In this document: one piece after another, positions 54,908 to 62,704 of the stretch | Position numbering within the stretch: the stretch's first letter is position 1 | Layout of the letters: each line of letters starts with the position of its first letter | Source of the DNA: Flavivirga rizhaonensis | GTDB taxonomy: Bacteria > Bacteroidota > Bacteroidia > Flavobacteriales > Flavobacteriaceae | Direction of reading: 5' to 3' | Assembly: GCF_004791695.1 (NCBI RefSeq) | Contig: NZ_SRSO01000004.1 | Location: forward strand, 62,001 to 126,000 | DNA length: 64,000 nt | Made by a program: the position numbers and the translations under genes | Notes under the pieces: model-generated | Database searches by the model: none | What the model saw: only the letters and a program-made list of their open reading frames with translations | What the model was told of the DNA's origin: nothing

Positions 54908-56608
54908 TTATTCAGTTAATAAATCTTGACCAATATTTATTAAATTAACTTTAGCTTCAAAACCGCTTTTTATTTTCACATTCTTGATAAGGTATTTCTC
55001 ATGATTCGTTATATCATCACTCAAATCCAAATTTGGTTCTATAATGACAATTTCAAGTTCATTTATTTCGTTAAGTTGCTTTTGAATTTTGGACATAGTT
55101 TCATTTGTAGTACTTTCAATTTTTGTAGAAAGATTAACAACTGCTAATTTTTCAATCTTTGATTCAAAAAAATCTTTCATAATTCCGAGCATAATAGTAT
55201 AAGAAGAATTTTCTAATGATGCATTTAACGTAACATCAGTTAAAGAAAGCACATGTTTTTCAGAAACAACAGGTTTTGACGTAAGGTATAATTGTCCTTT
55301 AGGGCCAGTGAAAAAATTAGTGTCTATTTCAAAATCAACTCCTATTACAACTCGGTCTTTACTTGGGTAAATTTCAAAATTGTTTAATTCAATTTTCTTA
55401 ACAACATCAGAACCAGCATTTGATAATTCTATATTCAATTCAGATTCTAATTCTTTGCGCTTTAAGTTAATTACTTTTTCAAGTTCTTCATATTCAACAA
55501 ATACTGGGAGGTTGACATCAATAATATTTTCTATTTTTGGTGATTTAGTTAATTCAGGAAGAGGCCAATTTTCTTGTTCAGAAGCACTTTCCCCTATCTC
55601 GAAAGCTAATTTAGAGCCAACCATTAAATTCATATTGCGACTTTGATAACTTATAATTGGCTCGTAAATTTGGATAGGTTTTATGTTTAAAGAAAATCCA
55701 CCATGTTCTTCTGTTATCGGAATTGAGGAAGGTATCATAATTTTTGAAATTTGACTTTTGATTGCCTCACAATGAATGACATTATTAAGAGCTCTTTCAA
55801 CCTCGGGTTCTATTCCTATACTAGCAATTTTGGCAACCAAATTAAAGTCCATCCAAGTATCACCAATTATTTCTATTCGAGGACCTTTTAGCCAAATTAT
55901 ATCTGACTTTACGTTAAGATTAGGACACCAATTACTATTAAATGAGACATCAATTATAAAAGAAAACGTTACATCTGCATCAAAATTTTTCTTATCAAGT
56001 AAGCCAATTTTAGCTAATTCACCTTTAAATCCTAAGCTCCCATCAATTGATAAAGGAACTTCTATTTTTAATTTTCTATCTCCTATGTTTTCAAATGTTA
56101 TTTGGTCACTTAAAACAATATTATACTTTCCATTATATCCAATATCAATTTTGGTGCTTGTATAGATCCATTGATTTGGATGATATGAAGGGTTTTTAGT
56201 TTTTATCCATTTATTTGGATGATAAAGCGGGTTTTTAGTTTTAACACAGTGCTTTTTTCCAAAAATTTTAACACATTTTTCAATCCATTTATTTGGGGTA
56301 TACCTTGGATCCTTTGTTTTACTCCATTTGTTTGGTTGATATAAAGGATCTCCTGTTTTAAGTGTATAAGTTTCGCTAAACTCCCCACTAATATCTTCTG
56401 AAATTGGATCAGAAAAATACTCATTAACTACTTTTTCTACTTCATCCAAACTTATATTAAAACTTGCTCCAATAGTGCTTTCTGGAGCTTCATAATCAAA
56501 TACTTGTCCTTCTCTAATAGGTTTTTTATTTAATTCTCCAATATTTTCACACCCTAAAACTGATAGCAAAAATGTCACAATTAAGAATTTGGAATAGAAA
56601 TTTTTCAT
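54908..56608 (-). CDS. DUF4403-family lipoprotein with tandem KT-P-Y-PN-W repeats
   Basis: The 566-residue protein has a lipobox VLGC (Cys20). Most of it fits DUF4403 (lipid-binding BPI/SMP-like fold in Bacteroidota): IVLSDQITFENIGDRKLKIE, WLKGPRIEI, EPEVERALNNVIHCEA and a C-terminal second domain. Residues 84-147 are an insert of four units KTxxPxYxPNxW at 84-95, 97-108, 123-134 and 136-147, with a Cys-flanked spacer (EKCVKIFGKKHCV) between the second and third. It probably binds a lipid or envelope component; function unknown. Promoter at 56658-56665. Confidence 0.8.
   Translation of the reverse strand: MKNFYSKFLIVTFLLSVLGCENIGELNKKPIREGQVFDYEAPESTIGASFNISLDEVEKVVNEYFSDPISEDISGEFSETYTLKTGDPLYQPNKWSKTKDPRYTPNKWIEKCVKIFGKKHCVKTKNPLYHPNKWIKTKNPSYHPNQWIYTSTKIDIGYNGKYNIVLSDQITFENIGDRKLKIEVPLSIDGSLGFKGELAKIGLLDKKNFDADVTFSFIIDVSFNSNWCPNLNVKSDIIWLKGPRIEIIGDTWMDFNLVAKIASIGIEPEVERALNNVIHCEAIKSQISKIMIPSSIPITEEHGGFSLNIKPIQIYEPIISYQSRNMNLMVGSKLAFEIGESASEQENWPLPELTKSPKIENIIDVNLPVFVEYEELEKVINLKRKELESELNIELSNAGSDVVKKIELNNFEIYPSKDRVVIGVDFEIDTNFFTGPKGQLYLTSKPVVSEKHVLSLTDVTLNASLENSSYTIMLGIMKDFFESKIEKLAVVNLSTKIESTTNETMSKIQKQLNEINELEIVIIEPNLDLSDDITNHEKYLIKNVKIKSGFEAKVNLINIGQDLLTE
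56168..56359 (-). repeat. Intragenic repeat coding for four KT-P-Y-PN-W units
   Basis: The nucleotide repeat unit is about 39 bases, seen in the sequence as recurring CCATTTATTTGGATGATA- and GGGTTTTTAGTTTT-like stretches. It encodes residues 84-147 of the DUF4403 lipoprotein. Confidence 0.8.
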
Positions 56609-56657
56609 ATTTAAATTTATTAAGTTAGTATTATCTACGGTTTGGTTATAAGCAAGA

Positions 56658-56665
56658 CAAAACTA
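56658..56665 (-). promoter_or_regulatory. -7 box TAGTTTTG for the DUF4403 gene
   Basis: Exact TAnnTTTG on the minus strand (CAAAACTA on plus), 50 bases before the ATG at 56608. A perfect 16-base palindrome TACCCACTTGTGGGTA (56689-56704) lies just upstream, in operator position. Confidence 0.45.
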
Positions 56666-56688
56666 TGACTTATGAAAAAGTTAAGAAA

Positions 56689-56704
56689 TACCCACTTGTG
56701 GGTA
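56689..56704. promoter_or_regulatory. Perfect palindrome TACCCACTTGTGGGTA
   Basis: A 7-bp dyad with a TT centre, about 38-53 bases upstream of the predicted DUF4403 transcription start. It could be an operator; no second copy was seen in the window. Confidence 0.3.
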
Positions 56705-56719
56705 ATTAATAAAAATTGG

Positions 56720-56957
56720 GTTATTATTTTTTATAAAAGAGGAGTTGATCACTTAATTATTAGTAATTAAGTAAATATCTATAAAAGGAAATTAAGTATG
56801 TATGTTTAATTATTGAAAATAAGTTCAAATATGTCATTTCGCAGACTAATCCAGCAATATTTTTACGACATTAGTAAAGGCTACACTTCGATTTTAGTTG
56901 TCGTTTTACAGTAAGGTAACAAACTATATTTATATATTGTGCTAACAAAGGAACAAC
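56720..56957. other. Spacer between divergent DUF4403 and LuxR genes
   Basis: AT-rich. It contains a degraded repeat near 56830 (ATGTCATTTCGCAGACTAAT) and no reading frame of note. There is no consensus -7 box for the LuxR gene; TATATTGTG at 56935-56943 is the nearest. Confidence 0.5.
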
Positions 56958-57821
56958 ATGACATATACTAAAGGTTACAGAACATTATTTCAAATTTTTA
57001 GCTTCGAGAGAGAACTAAACAAAGAGACACTTTTTAGAAATATTCTAAGGTTATCTTTGGTTGCATGTTTATTAACTTTATTTATGGAAACTATTACTCC
57101 GTTGGGTAACACATATTTATTTACCTTAAATGTATTGGTTTTATCCTTTATTGCATTGGTCATACATTCTTATAGAAAATATGAGACAGCTTACCATTTT
57201 TTTTCTCTATCTATGACTACAGGTTTTTTTATTATAAGCTTGTCTATTACCAAAATTTACCCTTCTTTTATAAATCTATATTCTCTTGCGATTCTTTTTG
57301 TTATAGCATTTACACCCAGTAATGGATACATAATTATACTATATTTGTTATATTTTACTGTATTAGAATTATTTCTGTCTCATCACTTTTTATCGCCATT
57401 TTTTAACGATTCCTTTATTTATGAGTGTATCTATGATGCCATTCATATTGTCGCTTATAACTTGGGGATTTATTTTATTGCCTTATACTTTATAAAATTC
57501 ACCAACAAACAGAAAGATGAAATAGATGTGCTGAAATCAGAAAGCGATTATTCAATTAATAGAGAAAAGGTTGATTTTTTTAAGCTATCAAAATTTGAAA
57601 CGTTATCAACACGTGAGAAAGAAATAGCTCTATTAGTTGGAGAAGGATTGACCAATCAAGAAATCGGTGATTGTTTGTTTATAAGTGCCGAAACGGTAAA
57701 AACTCATAGAAAAAATATGAAGTCAAAACTATCCATCAAAACAAACAAGGACTTTTTTCACTTCGCTCTATTTCACAAGAGAGAAAAATCTAATGATCCT
57801 AAAAATAGACTTTATAATTAA
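56958..57821 (+). CDS. Membrane-bound LuxR-type transcriptional regulator
   Basis: The 287-residue protein has about six hydrophobic helices in residues 25-190 (LSLVACLLTLFMETITPL, LNVLVLSFIALVIHSY, FFSLSMTTGFFIISL, LAILFVIAFTPSNGYIIILY and others). A GerE/LuxR HTH follows at about 212-270: FETLSTREKEIALLVGEGLT, NQEIGDCLFISAETVKTHRK. It has no receiver domain. It could sense a membrane or small-molecule signal directly and bind DNA nearby; the target is unknown. It is a single gene, divergent from the DUF4403 lipoprotein. Confidence 0.88.
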   Translation: MTYTKGYRTLFQIFSFERELNKETLFRNILRLSLVACLLTLFMETITPLGNTYLFTLNVLVLSFIALVIHSYRKYETAYHFFSLSMTTGFFIISLSITKIYPSFINLYSLAILFVIAFTPSNGYIIILYLLYFTVLELFLSHHFLSPFFNDSFIYECIYDAIHIVAYNLGIYFIALYFIKFTNKQKDEIDVLKSESDYSINREKVDFFKLSKFETLSTREKEIALLVGEGLTNQEIGDCLFISAETVKTHRKNMKSKLSIKTNKDFFHFALFHKREKSNDPKNRLYN

Positions 57822-58210
57822 AGGTGCTAGACCAATTTATTAAGTCAATTTCTGAAATATTCAACGTATCAATCGGCGCACTTACAAAAGAAGTAAAAAA
57901 TATTTGATTTTTTATTTGCCATATTGATAAAAGCAGAAAAAATCGTGAAATAAAACCATTCCATACACATTTTGCCTCCACTCCTCTACCCTTTCTGCAA
58001 AAAGCGTATTCCATTACATTTTTAAAGAAACATATGAGAATAAAAAAATCAAAAATATTTGAGGTAATAACTTCGCTTTTACCCAAGCAAAGTTACATAA
58101 CGCAGAACATTATAATTCATTTTCAATATTATATCAGGCATTATATAAAATTGCTTTGTAAACTTTAGTTTTATGAATTTTATTGTAAAAGGCTTAAGGA
58201 AAGTTATAAT
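57822..58210. other. Accessory spacer with direct repeat R4 copy 1
   Basis: About 390 bases. A 27-codon frame at 57824-57907 reads LDQFIKSISEIFNVSIGALT, like the end of an XRE-type helix-turn-helix, but without a start region; it may be a relic. R4 copy 1 lies at 57956-58031. The minus-strand frame across it is repeat-derived. Confidence 0.45.
57956..58031 (+). repeat. Direct repeat R4, copy 1
   Basis: Shares CCATTCCATACACATT, AAAGCGTATT and TTTTTAAAGAAAC with 59802-59876. The middle differs more than the ends. Confidence 0.7.
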
Positions 58211-58501
58211 TTATAGATTATTTTCATAATCCATACTTTGATTTAATACACGAACAATTAAAATATCAATATCTGTAGATAAATAAAAAATGGTGTGTGA
58301 TTTATAAGAAAATCTTTTTAATGACAGAACAAATTCTGATGCATCACGTCCTAAAGTAGTATTATCAGTTAAAATTTGAAATAGTGTATGCATTCCTGAT
58401 AAATATGTTTGAGCTTGATTTAATCCAAATGTTTCAATGCCGTACTCATACATTTTGGCAAGATCAATTTCGGCTCTTCTTGATACTTTATAAACGCCCA
58501 T
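58211..58501 (-). CDS. parE: ParE/RelE-family toxin
   Basis: 96 residues from MGVYKVSRRAEIDLAKMYEY; the ATG at 58501 is preferred over the upstream GTG/ATG frame because it overlaps the antitoxin stop by 14 bases, as usual for TA pairs. The ParE_toxin pattern shows AEIDLAKMYEYGIETFGLNQ, then DNTTLGRDASEFVLSLKRF, SHTIFYLSTDIDILIVRVL. The family poisons DNA gyrase (ParE) or cuts mRNA (RelE); ParD pairing suggests the former. Confidence 0.9.
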   Translation of the reverse strand: MGVYKVSRRAEIDLAKMYEYGIETFGLNQAQTYLSGMHTLFQILTDNTTLGRDASEFVLSLKRFSYKSHTIFYLSTDIDILIVRVLNQSMDYENNL

Positions 58502-58745
58502 CAGCCCGCATACGGTCTTCAACTTCCTTCATGATATTTGGAACGGATTTATCACTAACACCACTTTCCATGCCTTCAGTTATAGCTGCTTTGAGTGCTG
58601 AAAATTTTGCGTTTTTTGCTTGATCTCGTCTTACTAAATCACGAAGGTATTCACTATCATTAGTAAATTCTCCTATTGTAATTCTTGACTTTATCCACTT
58701 ATCCTGTTTTTCAGTAAATGTTATTGTTTTTCTAATTGTTGACAT
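58488..58745 (-). CDS. parD: ParD-family antitoxin
   Basis: The 85-residue protein has the ribbon-helix-helix start STIRKTITFTEKQDKWIKSR, then DSEYLRDLVRRDQAKN and a disordered C-terminal toxin-binding tail. It is first in the operon, overlapping parE by 14 bases. It probably represses its own promoter upstream of 58745. Accessory gene pair near an IS relic. Confidence 0.9.
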   Translation of the reverse strand: MSTIRKTITFTEKQDKWIKSRITIGEFTNDSEYLRDLVRRDQAKNAKFSALKAAITEGMESGVSDKSVPNIMKEVEDRMRADGRL

Positions 58746-58847
58746 AAATACATGCTTTAATAATCATACTATTGATGCAATTTAATGTATTTAATTGAAT
58801 ATTACAAAAATGGAGAGTGCGAATTTATGTATTCGATAATTATTGTT

Positions 58848-59411
58848 TTATTTGGGCAAGCGGTTCTTTATGGTTGCTATTTGCCCCATATGGTTAGCCG
58901 AATGTTCCATCACGTGGTACCAGATATAGTGGTAGTTTAATCCCTCTTCTATATTCGATGAGAACCAAGCATCATTTTTGGTTTTGAGTCCATTTAAGGT
59001 TTTTTCACGGACTTCATCCCATAAATCCAAATAATACCTAATCGGTTCACCCTTAAGTATGCTTTTTACTTCTTCGTTAAGTTCGCCTGCAACACCAAAT
59101 CTCGTTAGCTCATCTTCTGTCCATTCTCGCCCCTTCAATGTCGCGGTCTGATAATACGATTCCGTAGACACCAAATGCATAATCAATGATCCTATGCTAT
59201 TGGCATCAGCATCATATAAGAAATCAACTTGTGATTGGTCTAAGTCCTTAACTTGTTGGGTAATTCTATCTTTTAAGTCTTCTAACATGTAAACCATTAT
59301 GCCAATCTTTGGCGAATAGCCCTCAACTGATTTCAGCTCCCCTTGTGCGTTCAACAGTATCATCGGTAATAAAAGTAGTAAAAGGCTGGTTTTTGTTTTT
59401 AAGGATTTCAT
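58848..59411 (-). CDS. Secreted DinB-like (DUF664) protein
   Basis: The 187-residue protein has a signal peptide (LLLLLPMILLNAQG) and a four-helix DinB-like fold. Putative metal His residues lie in SLIMHLVSTESYY near residue 78 and in YHVMEHSANHMGQIA near residue 166. DinB/YfiT proteins bind a metal through three His and act as thiol transferases or stress proteins; a secreted form is unusual. It is monocistronic, in the accessory patch flanked by R4 repeats. Confidence 0.82.
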   Translation of the reverse strand: MKSLKTKTSLLLLLLPMILLNAQGELKSVEGYSPKIGIMVYMLEDLKDRITQQVKDLDQSQVDFLYDADANSIGSLIMHLVSTESYYQTATLKGREWTEDELTRFGVAGELNEEVKSILKGEPIRYYLDLWDEVREKTLNGLKTKNDAWFSSNIEEGLNYHYIWYHVMEHSANHMGQIATIKNRLPK

Positions 59412-59942
59412 AGTATCGTGTTCAAATTAATATATTGATATGGAAAGATATTCAAAAGTTACTATTTCTGGTTATTCATTATTTTGCAGAAGGTAATTGA
59501 TTAAATAAGAATATCGACAATTATAAGGTTTATTGACAGAATTTTAACATCGTAATAGATCAATATATTGAATATTTTATATGGATTCAATACTGACGGT
59601 TTTATCTGCATTATATTTCTGCAATATTAGCTATGCCTTATGTTGATACTCATTAAAATCCATAGTCTATTAACAATAGTTGTTCACTAAAAGAAATAAA
59701 GGTTTGTATAATTTATTACAAGGGAGATTCAAAATATGAAATTTTTAACACGTAAGATTTTACCTTTTTCTGTAATCAATTTGAAATTAAAAAGAATAAT
59801 CCCATTCCATACACATTCCCACTTCGCTCCTATCGTCGCTTCGGGCAAAGCGTATTCATTACTTTTTTAAAGAAACTTTTGGGAAGGAAAAGGAACTTCA
59901 CGTTTATGCATTTGTAGCTATAATTAGCCATTATGTAAATAT
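59412..59942. other. Non-coding stretch before the IS relic
   Basis: About 530 bases with no supported gene. It holds AAAATCCATAGT at 59655-59666, identical to part of the hairpin at 60207-60229, and R4 copy 2 (59802-59876). The former may mark the left end of the decayed element. Confidence 0.5.
59802..59876 (+). repeat. Direct repeat R4, copy 2
   Basis: Same orientation as 57956-58031; ends CCATTCCATACACATT and TTTTTTAAAGAAAC. Confidence 0.7.
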
Positions 59943-60175
59943 CCTCCGTCTTTGAGTATAAGTGTATTTGGTAAAGAAATTAAAAGGACGTTCATCCCGA
60001 CTTTTACAACAAGAGTTTCCCGCATTAAGTAAAAAGTATTGGGGGCGCCACTTTTGGGCAGTGGGGGTATGGAGTTTGGAGTACTGGAAAAATAACAGAT
60101 GAGGTGGTTCAAGAGTATTTGGAGCATCATAAGGATAAACCAAATTCAGAGAAAGGTAACTGGATATTAGAATAA
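59943..60175 (+). pseudogene. Decayed IS200/IS605-type TnpA transposase (C-terminal part)
   Basis: Reading across three frames gives PPSLSIS, then YLVKKLKGRSSRLLQQEF and KKYWGRHFWAV, then GYGVWSTGKITDEVVQEYLE and KPNSEKGNWILE with a stop at 60175. These are the conserved C-terminal blocks of the IS200/IS605 HUH/Y1 transposase. Frames break at an extra G near 59964 and an extra G in the run at 60063-60067. The N-terminal HUH half is missing or unrecognisable, so the element is dead. Confidence 0.8.
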
Positions 60176-60206
60176 TGTGTGATAAGAATTTCATTCTTTA
60201 CTTAAA

Positions 60207-60229
60207 ACTATGGATTGAAAATCCATAGT
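60207..60229 (+). mobile_element. Right-end hairpin of the IS200/IS605 relic
   Basis: ACTATGGATT GAA AATCCATAGT is a perfect 10-bp stem with a 3-base loop, 31 bases after the transposase stop, where IS200/IS605 elements have their right-end subterminal hairpin. AAAATCCATAGT also occurs at 59655-59666. Confidence 0.6.
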
Positions 60230-60281
60230 AGTTTATTCATTATCTAATATTTTTATAGTAATGATTTTATGAATCTTTCGA

Positions 60282-60998
60282 TTAATTCATTGGTACTTCA
60301 ATAATTAATATTTTAGAGTTTGCCTTAGATTTTACCAAAACCGTATCTGTTTCATAAACACCAATAGCGTCTCTATTTTCAAGGGTTTGATCATCAACTT
60401 CTATCTCCCCTTCAATTAAAAAGATATAAAAACCATTATTTCCACTTTTTGGACTCAGTGTTATTTCATACCCCGAATCTAAATCTGAGCGGTATATATA
60501 AGCTTGTTGGCTAATAGGCAATGCATCTCCTTCTAATTTATCTTTCGGTGCAACAACAATTTGTAATGTGTTTTTCTGGGCTAAAGCATCAAATCTTCTT
60601 TGCTCATAATTTGGAGTAACCTCCATTTCTTCTGGAATAATCCAAAGCTGTAAAAAATTAACGTCGTCTGTTTTACTATCGTTAAATTCTGAATGTGTTA
60701 AACCTGTACCTGCACTCATTACTTGTACCTCTCCTACTTCAATAGCACGTTTATTTCCCATACTATCTTTGTGTGACAATGCGCCCTTTAATGGTACAGA
60801 AATAATTTCCATATTTTGATGTGGATGTGTACCAAAGCCCATTTTTGGTTGTACTACGTCATCATTAAGCACACGAAGTGCGCCGAAATTCATGCGTTCT
60901 GCATCTTGATAACTTGCAAAACTAAATGTATGATGTGATTTTAACCAACCGTGATTGGCATATCCTCTGGTGTCTGCTTTGTGAATTACTGTTTTCAT
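60282..60998 (-). CDS. Pirin-family protein (YhhW-like)
   Basis: The 238-residue bicupin has NHGWLKSHHTFSFASYQDAE near residue 16, FGTHPHQNMEIISVPLKGAL with the pirin metal His, AGTGLTHSEFN and a C-terminal cupin (GEIEVDDQTLENRDAIGVYE). Related YhhW and pirins bind a metal and some are quercetin dioxygenases. A second pirin lies upstream on the same strand; it may belong to the adjacent MarR regulon. The spacer upstream holds repeat R3. Confidence 0.92.
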   Translation of the reverse strand: MKTVIHKADTRGYANHGWLKSHHTFSFASYQDAERMNFGALRVLNDDVVQPKMGFGTHPHQNMEIISVPLKGALSHKDSMGNKRAIEVGEVQVMSAGTGLTHSEFNDSKTDDVNFLQLWIIPEEMEVTPNYEQRRFDALAQKNTLQIVVAPKDKLEGDALPISQQAYIYRSDLDSGYEITLSPKSGNNGFYIFLIEGEIEVDDQTLENRDAIGVYETDTVLVKSKANSKILIIEVPMN

Positions 60999-61015
60999 AA
61001 AAATATTCTTTTTTC

Positions 61016-61035
61016 ATTTCCTTGAAGAAGGAAAT
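61016..61035. repeat. Dyad ATTTCCTT-GAAG-AAGGAAAT
   Basis: A perfect 8-bp dyad. The same arms occur at 62172-62179 and 62207-62214, where the loop holds the TGCTGAACTTATTTCAGTAA repeat. It is considered a dispersed repeat rather than an operator. Confidence 0.5.
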
Positions 61036-61058
61036 CTTATTATTTTATTTGGTTTTAC

Positions 61059-61188
61059 GTGAGTGTCTAATAAAATGTCATTCTGAATGAAATGAAGAAT
61101 CTCTTTAAAATTAAACATTTACTTATCGATCTTTTGAGATTTTTCGACTGCGCTCAAAATGACAACTTTGAGATTTTAGACACTCACA
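61059..61188 (-). terminator. Inverted repeat GTGAGTGTCTAA...TTAGACACTCAC with repeat R3 in the loop
   Basis: 12-bp perfect arms at 61059-61070 and 61177-61188. The loop holds R3 copy 2 (61076-61110), near-identical in inverted orientation to 38529-38563. It lies just after the stop of the upstream pirin gene. Confidence 0.55.
61076..61110 (+). repeat. Dispersed repeat R3, copy 2
   Basis: TGTCATTCTGAATGAAATGA then AGAATCTCTTTAAAA; the counterpart of 38529-38563. Both copies sit in the loop of a longer inverted repeat. Confidence 0.85.
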
Positions 61189-61190
61189 TT

Positions 61191-62063
61191 TTAATTTGCT
61201 GGAAGAAATCCCATTTTACCCATTTGATAGTCTCGCATGGCTTCCATAATTTCTGTTTGTGTATTCATGACATAGGGTCCATAAGTTGTTACCTTTTCAT
61301 TAAAGGGTTCACCTGAAAGGAATAATAGTTTACTTGTATTATGTCCTTTTATCGAAAAACCGCTCCCATCTTGATTAAACTGAATCAACTGATTTTCATT
61401 TAGTTTCAAACTTTCTGAATCGTTAACAGTTACATCACCATGTAATAAATACAACATCGACTGATGTGCTTTAGAAACCTCTACAAAATATTCCCCTCCT
61501 TCTCCAATGTCTATCATATAAGCATTGACAGCTGTTTGTGTGCCTATTTTTCCATAATTACTTTCTAATTCACCAGCAATTATTTGAATTCTCACTTTGC
61601 CATCTTCAGAATTAACGATATTAAAATCCTCGTTTTTTGCATGCTGATAATTAGCTGGAATCATTTTCTTTTCTGCGGGTAAATTCAACCACAATTGAAT
61701 GCCTTCAAGAGTTCCTCCTTTTTTTACAAACGTTTTAGTTGGTGCTTCGGCATGGATAATGCCACGGCCTGCTGTTGTCCATTGCACATCGCCCGCTTTA
61801 ACAATACTCTCATTCCCTAAAGAGTCTCTATGCAATTGTTCGCCTTGAATTAAAAATGTAATGGGTTCGAATCCACGGTGTGGATGTGGACCTAAGTCAA
61901 AAGGGTTATTATCTTCTGAAATGTCATAAGGACCATAATGGTGTAATAATATAAACGGATCTACCATATCTATGTTTCGACTTGGTAATGGTTGTCTTAA
62001 TTGTATAGGCCCCATATTAACAAAATCACTGCGCCCTATTGTTTTTATTGTATTTGATTTCAT
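61191..62063 (-). CDS. Pirin-family protein
   Basis: The 290-residue classical pirin has FILLHHYGPYDISEDNNPFD, GPHPHRGFEPITFLIQGEQL (metal His), HRDSLGNESIVKAGDVQWTTA and GRGIIHAEAPTK. The C-terminal cupin reads YLLHGDVTVNDSESLKLNEN. The role may be metal-dependent, quercetinase-like or regulatory. Upstream, a palindrome TAGTTTCCATGGAAACTA (62220-62237) and another, TGTTACATGTAACA (62089-62102), suggest control by the MarR regulator encoded next. Confidence 0.93.
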   Translation of the reverse strand: MKSNTIKTIGRSDFVNMGPIQLRQPLPSRNIDMVDPFILLHHYGPYDISEDNNPFDLGPHPHRGFEPITFLIQGEQLHRDSLGNESIVKAGDVQWTTAGRGIIHAEAPTKTFVKKGGTLEGIQLWLNLPAEKKMIPANYQHAKNEDFNIVNSEDGKVRIQIIAGELESNYGKIGTQTAVNAYMIDIGEGGEYFVEVSKAHQSMLYLLHGDVTVNDSESLKLNENQLIQFNQDGSGFSIKGHNTSKLLFLSGEPFNEKVTTYGPYVMNTQTEIMEAMRDYQMGKMGFLPAN

Positions 62064-62088
62064 GAGTTTAAATCTATTGTTTTTTATT

Positions 62089-62102
62089 TGTTACATGTAA
62101 CA
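62089..62102. promoter_or_regulatory. Palindrome TGTTACATGTAACA before the pirin gene
   Basis: A perfect 14-bp palindrome 26 bases upstream of the pirin ATG. It is unlike the TTTCC dyad upstream, so a separate regulator may be involved. Confidence 0.35.
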
Positions 62103-62171
62103 TCTATATAATCGTTATCCTTGGATATCGAACTTTTAGTTATAGATGTTTCATAATAAATTATTTTTTTC

Positions 62172-62214
62172 ATTTCCTTGCTTGTGCTGAACTTATTTCA
62201 GTAAAGAAGGAAAT
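62172..62214 (+). repeat. Composite repeat: ATTTCCTT...AAGGAAAT arms with R5 in the loop
   Basis: The arms at 62172-62179 and 62207-62214 equal those of the compact dyad at 61016-61035; the loop holds TGCTGAACTTATTTCAGTAA (62185-62204). Confidence 0.65.
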
Positions 62215-62219
62215 CTTTT

Positions 62220-62237
62220 TAGTTTCCATGGAAACTA
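62220..62237. promoter_or_regulatory. Probable MarR operator TAGTTTCCATGGAAACTA
   Basis: A perfect 18-bp palindrome with the core TTTCC-AT-GGAAA, matching TTTTCC-AA-GGAAAA in front of the FMN reductase gene. It lies between the marR stop and the pirin gene. Confidence 0.6.
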
Positions 62238-62259
62238 TTTATTTAAAAAAATGCACTAT

Positions 62260-62697
62260 TTATCGCATTTTATCCAGCAGATTACTCAATTGTTCTGCTT
62301 CATCTTCGTTTAAATTTTTTAATAAATCTTTATTAATATTATATGGAATAGATGCTATAAGCTTTTTCCCTTCATTTGTAATAACAATTTTAACAACACG
62401 TCTGTCATGTTCTGAAGGTATGCGCTTAATGTAACCCTTTGCACATAATTTATCCATTAATCTGGTCGCATTGGGTGAACGCTCTAACATCCTGTCCTTA
62501 ATAACCTGTACCTTTAAAGGTTCTTTCGCACCATTTAATATTCTTAAAATATTGTACTGCTGGGGAGATATCCCAAATGGTTTAAAGAAATCATTCTGAC
62601 AACTCGTTATCCAACTTGCTGTATATATAATATTCAGTAAAGCCTTCACCCTGTTATTTGGAAATTTTGAATTGATATCTTTAGAGAAATCTCCCAT
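62260..62697 (-). CDS. MarR-family transcriptional regulator
   Basis: The 145-residue protein has the MarR winged-helix pattern: ISPQQYNILRILNGAKEPLK, ATRLMDKLCAKGYIKRIPSE and the wing HDRRVVKIVITNEGKKLI. It has a single Cys (SCQNDFF near residue 34) that could sense oxidants or electrophiles. It follows the FMN-reductase gene with only a tandem-repeat spacer between them, so they are probably one transcript, with palindromes that fit MarR boxes at both ends of the locus. Confidence 0.93.
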   Translation of the reverse strand: MGDFSKDINSKFPNNRVKALLNIIYTASWITSCQNDFFKPFGISPQQYNILRILNGAKEPLKVQVIKDRMLERSPNATRLMDKLCAKGYIKRIPSEHDRRVVKIVITNEGKKLIASIPYNINKDLLKNLNEDEAEQLSNLLDKMR

Positions 62698-62704
62698 GTC
62701 TTTT

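Noticed and set aside
57824..57907. 27-codon fragment resembling the end of an XRE helix-turn-helix
   Set aside because: Too short, no start region; kept only as a possible relic in the spacer description.
57799..58086. 95-residue minus-strand reading frame
   Set aside because: It runs across the LuxR end and R4 repeat; composition is repeat-derived and no start signal or family pattern is seen.
59931..60194. Minus-strand reading frames of 68 and 87 residues
   Set aside because: They are antisense to the IS200/IS605 transposase relic, which gives recognisable conserved blocks on the plus strand.
61016..61035. ATTTCCTT-GAAG-AAGGAAAT as a third MarR operator
   Set aside because: The spacing differs from the two operators, and its arms recur around another dispersed repeat at 62172-62214.
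61862..61878. GGTTCGAATCC, a tRNA T-loop-like sequence
   Set aside because: It lies in the pirin reading frame, and no cloverleaf can be folded around it.
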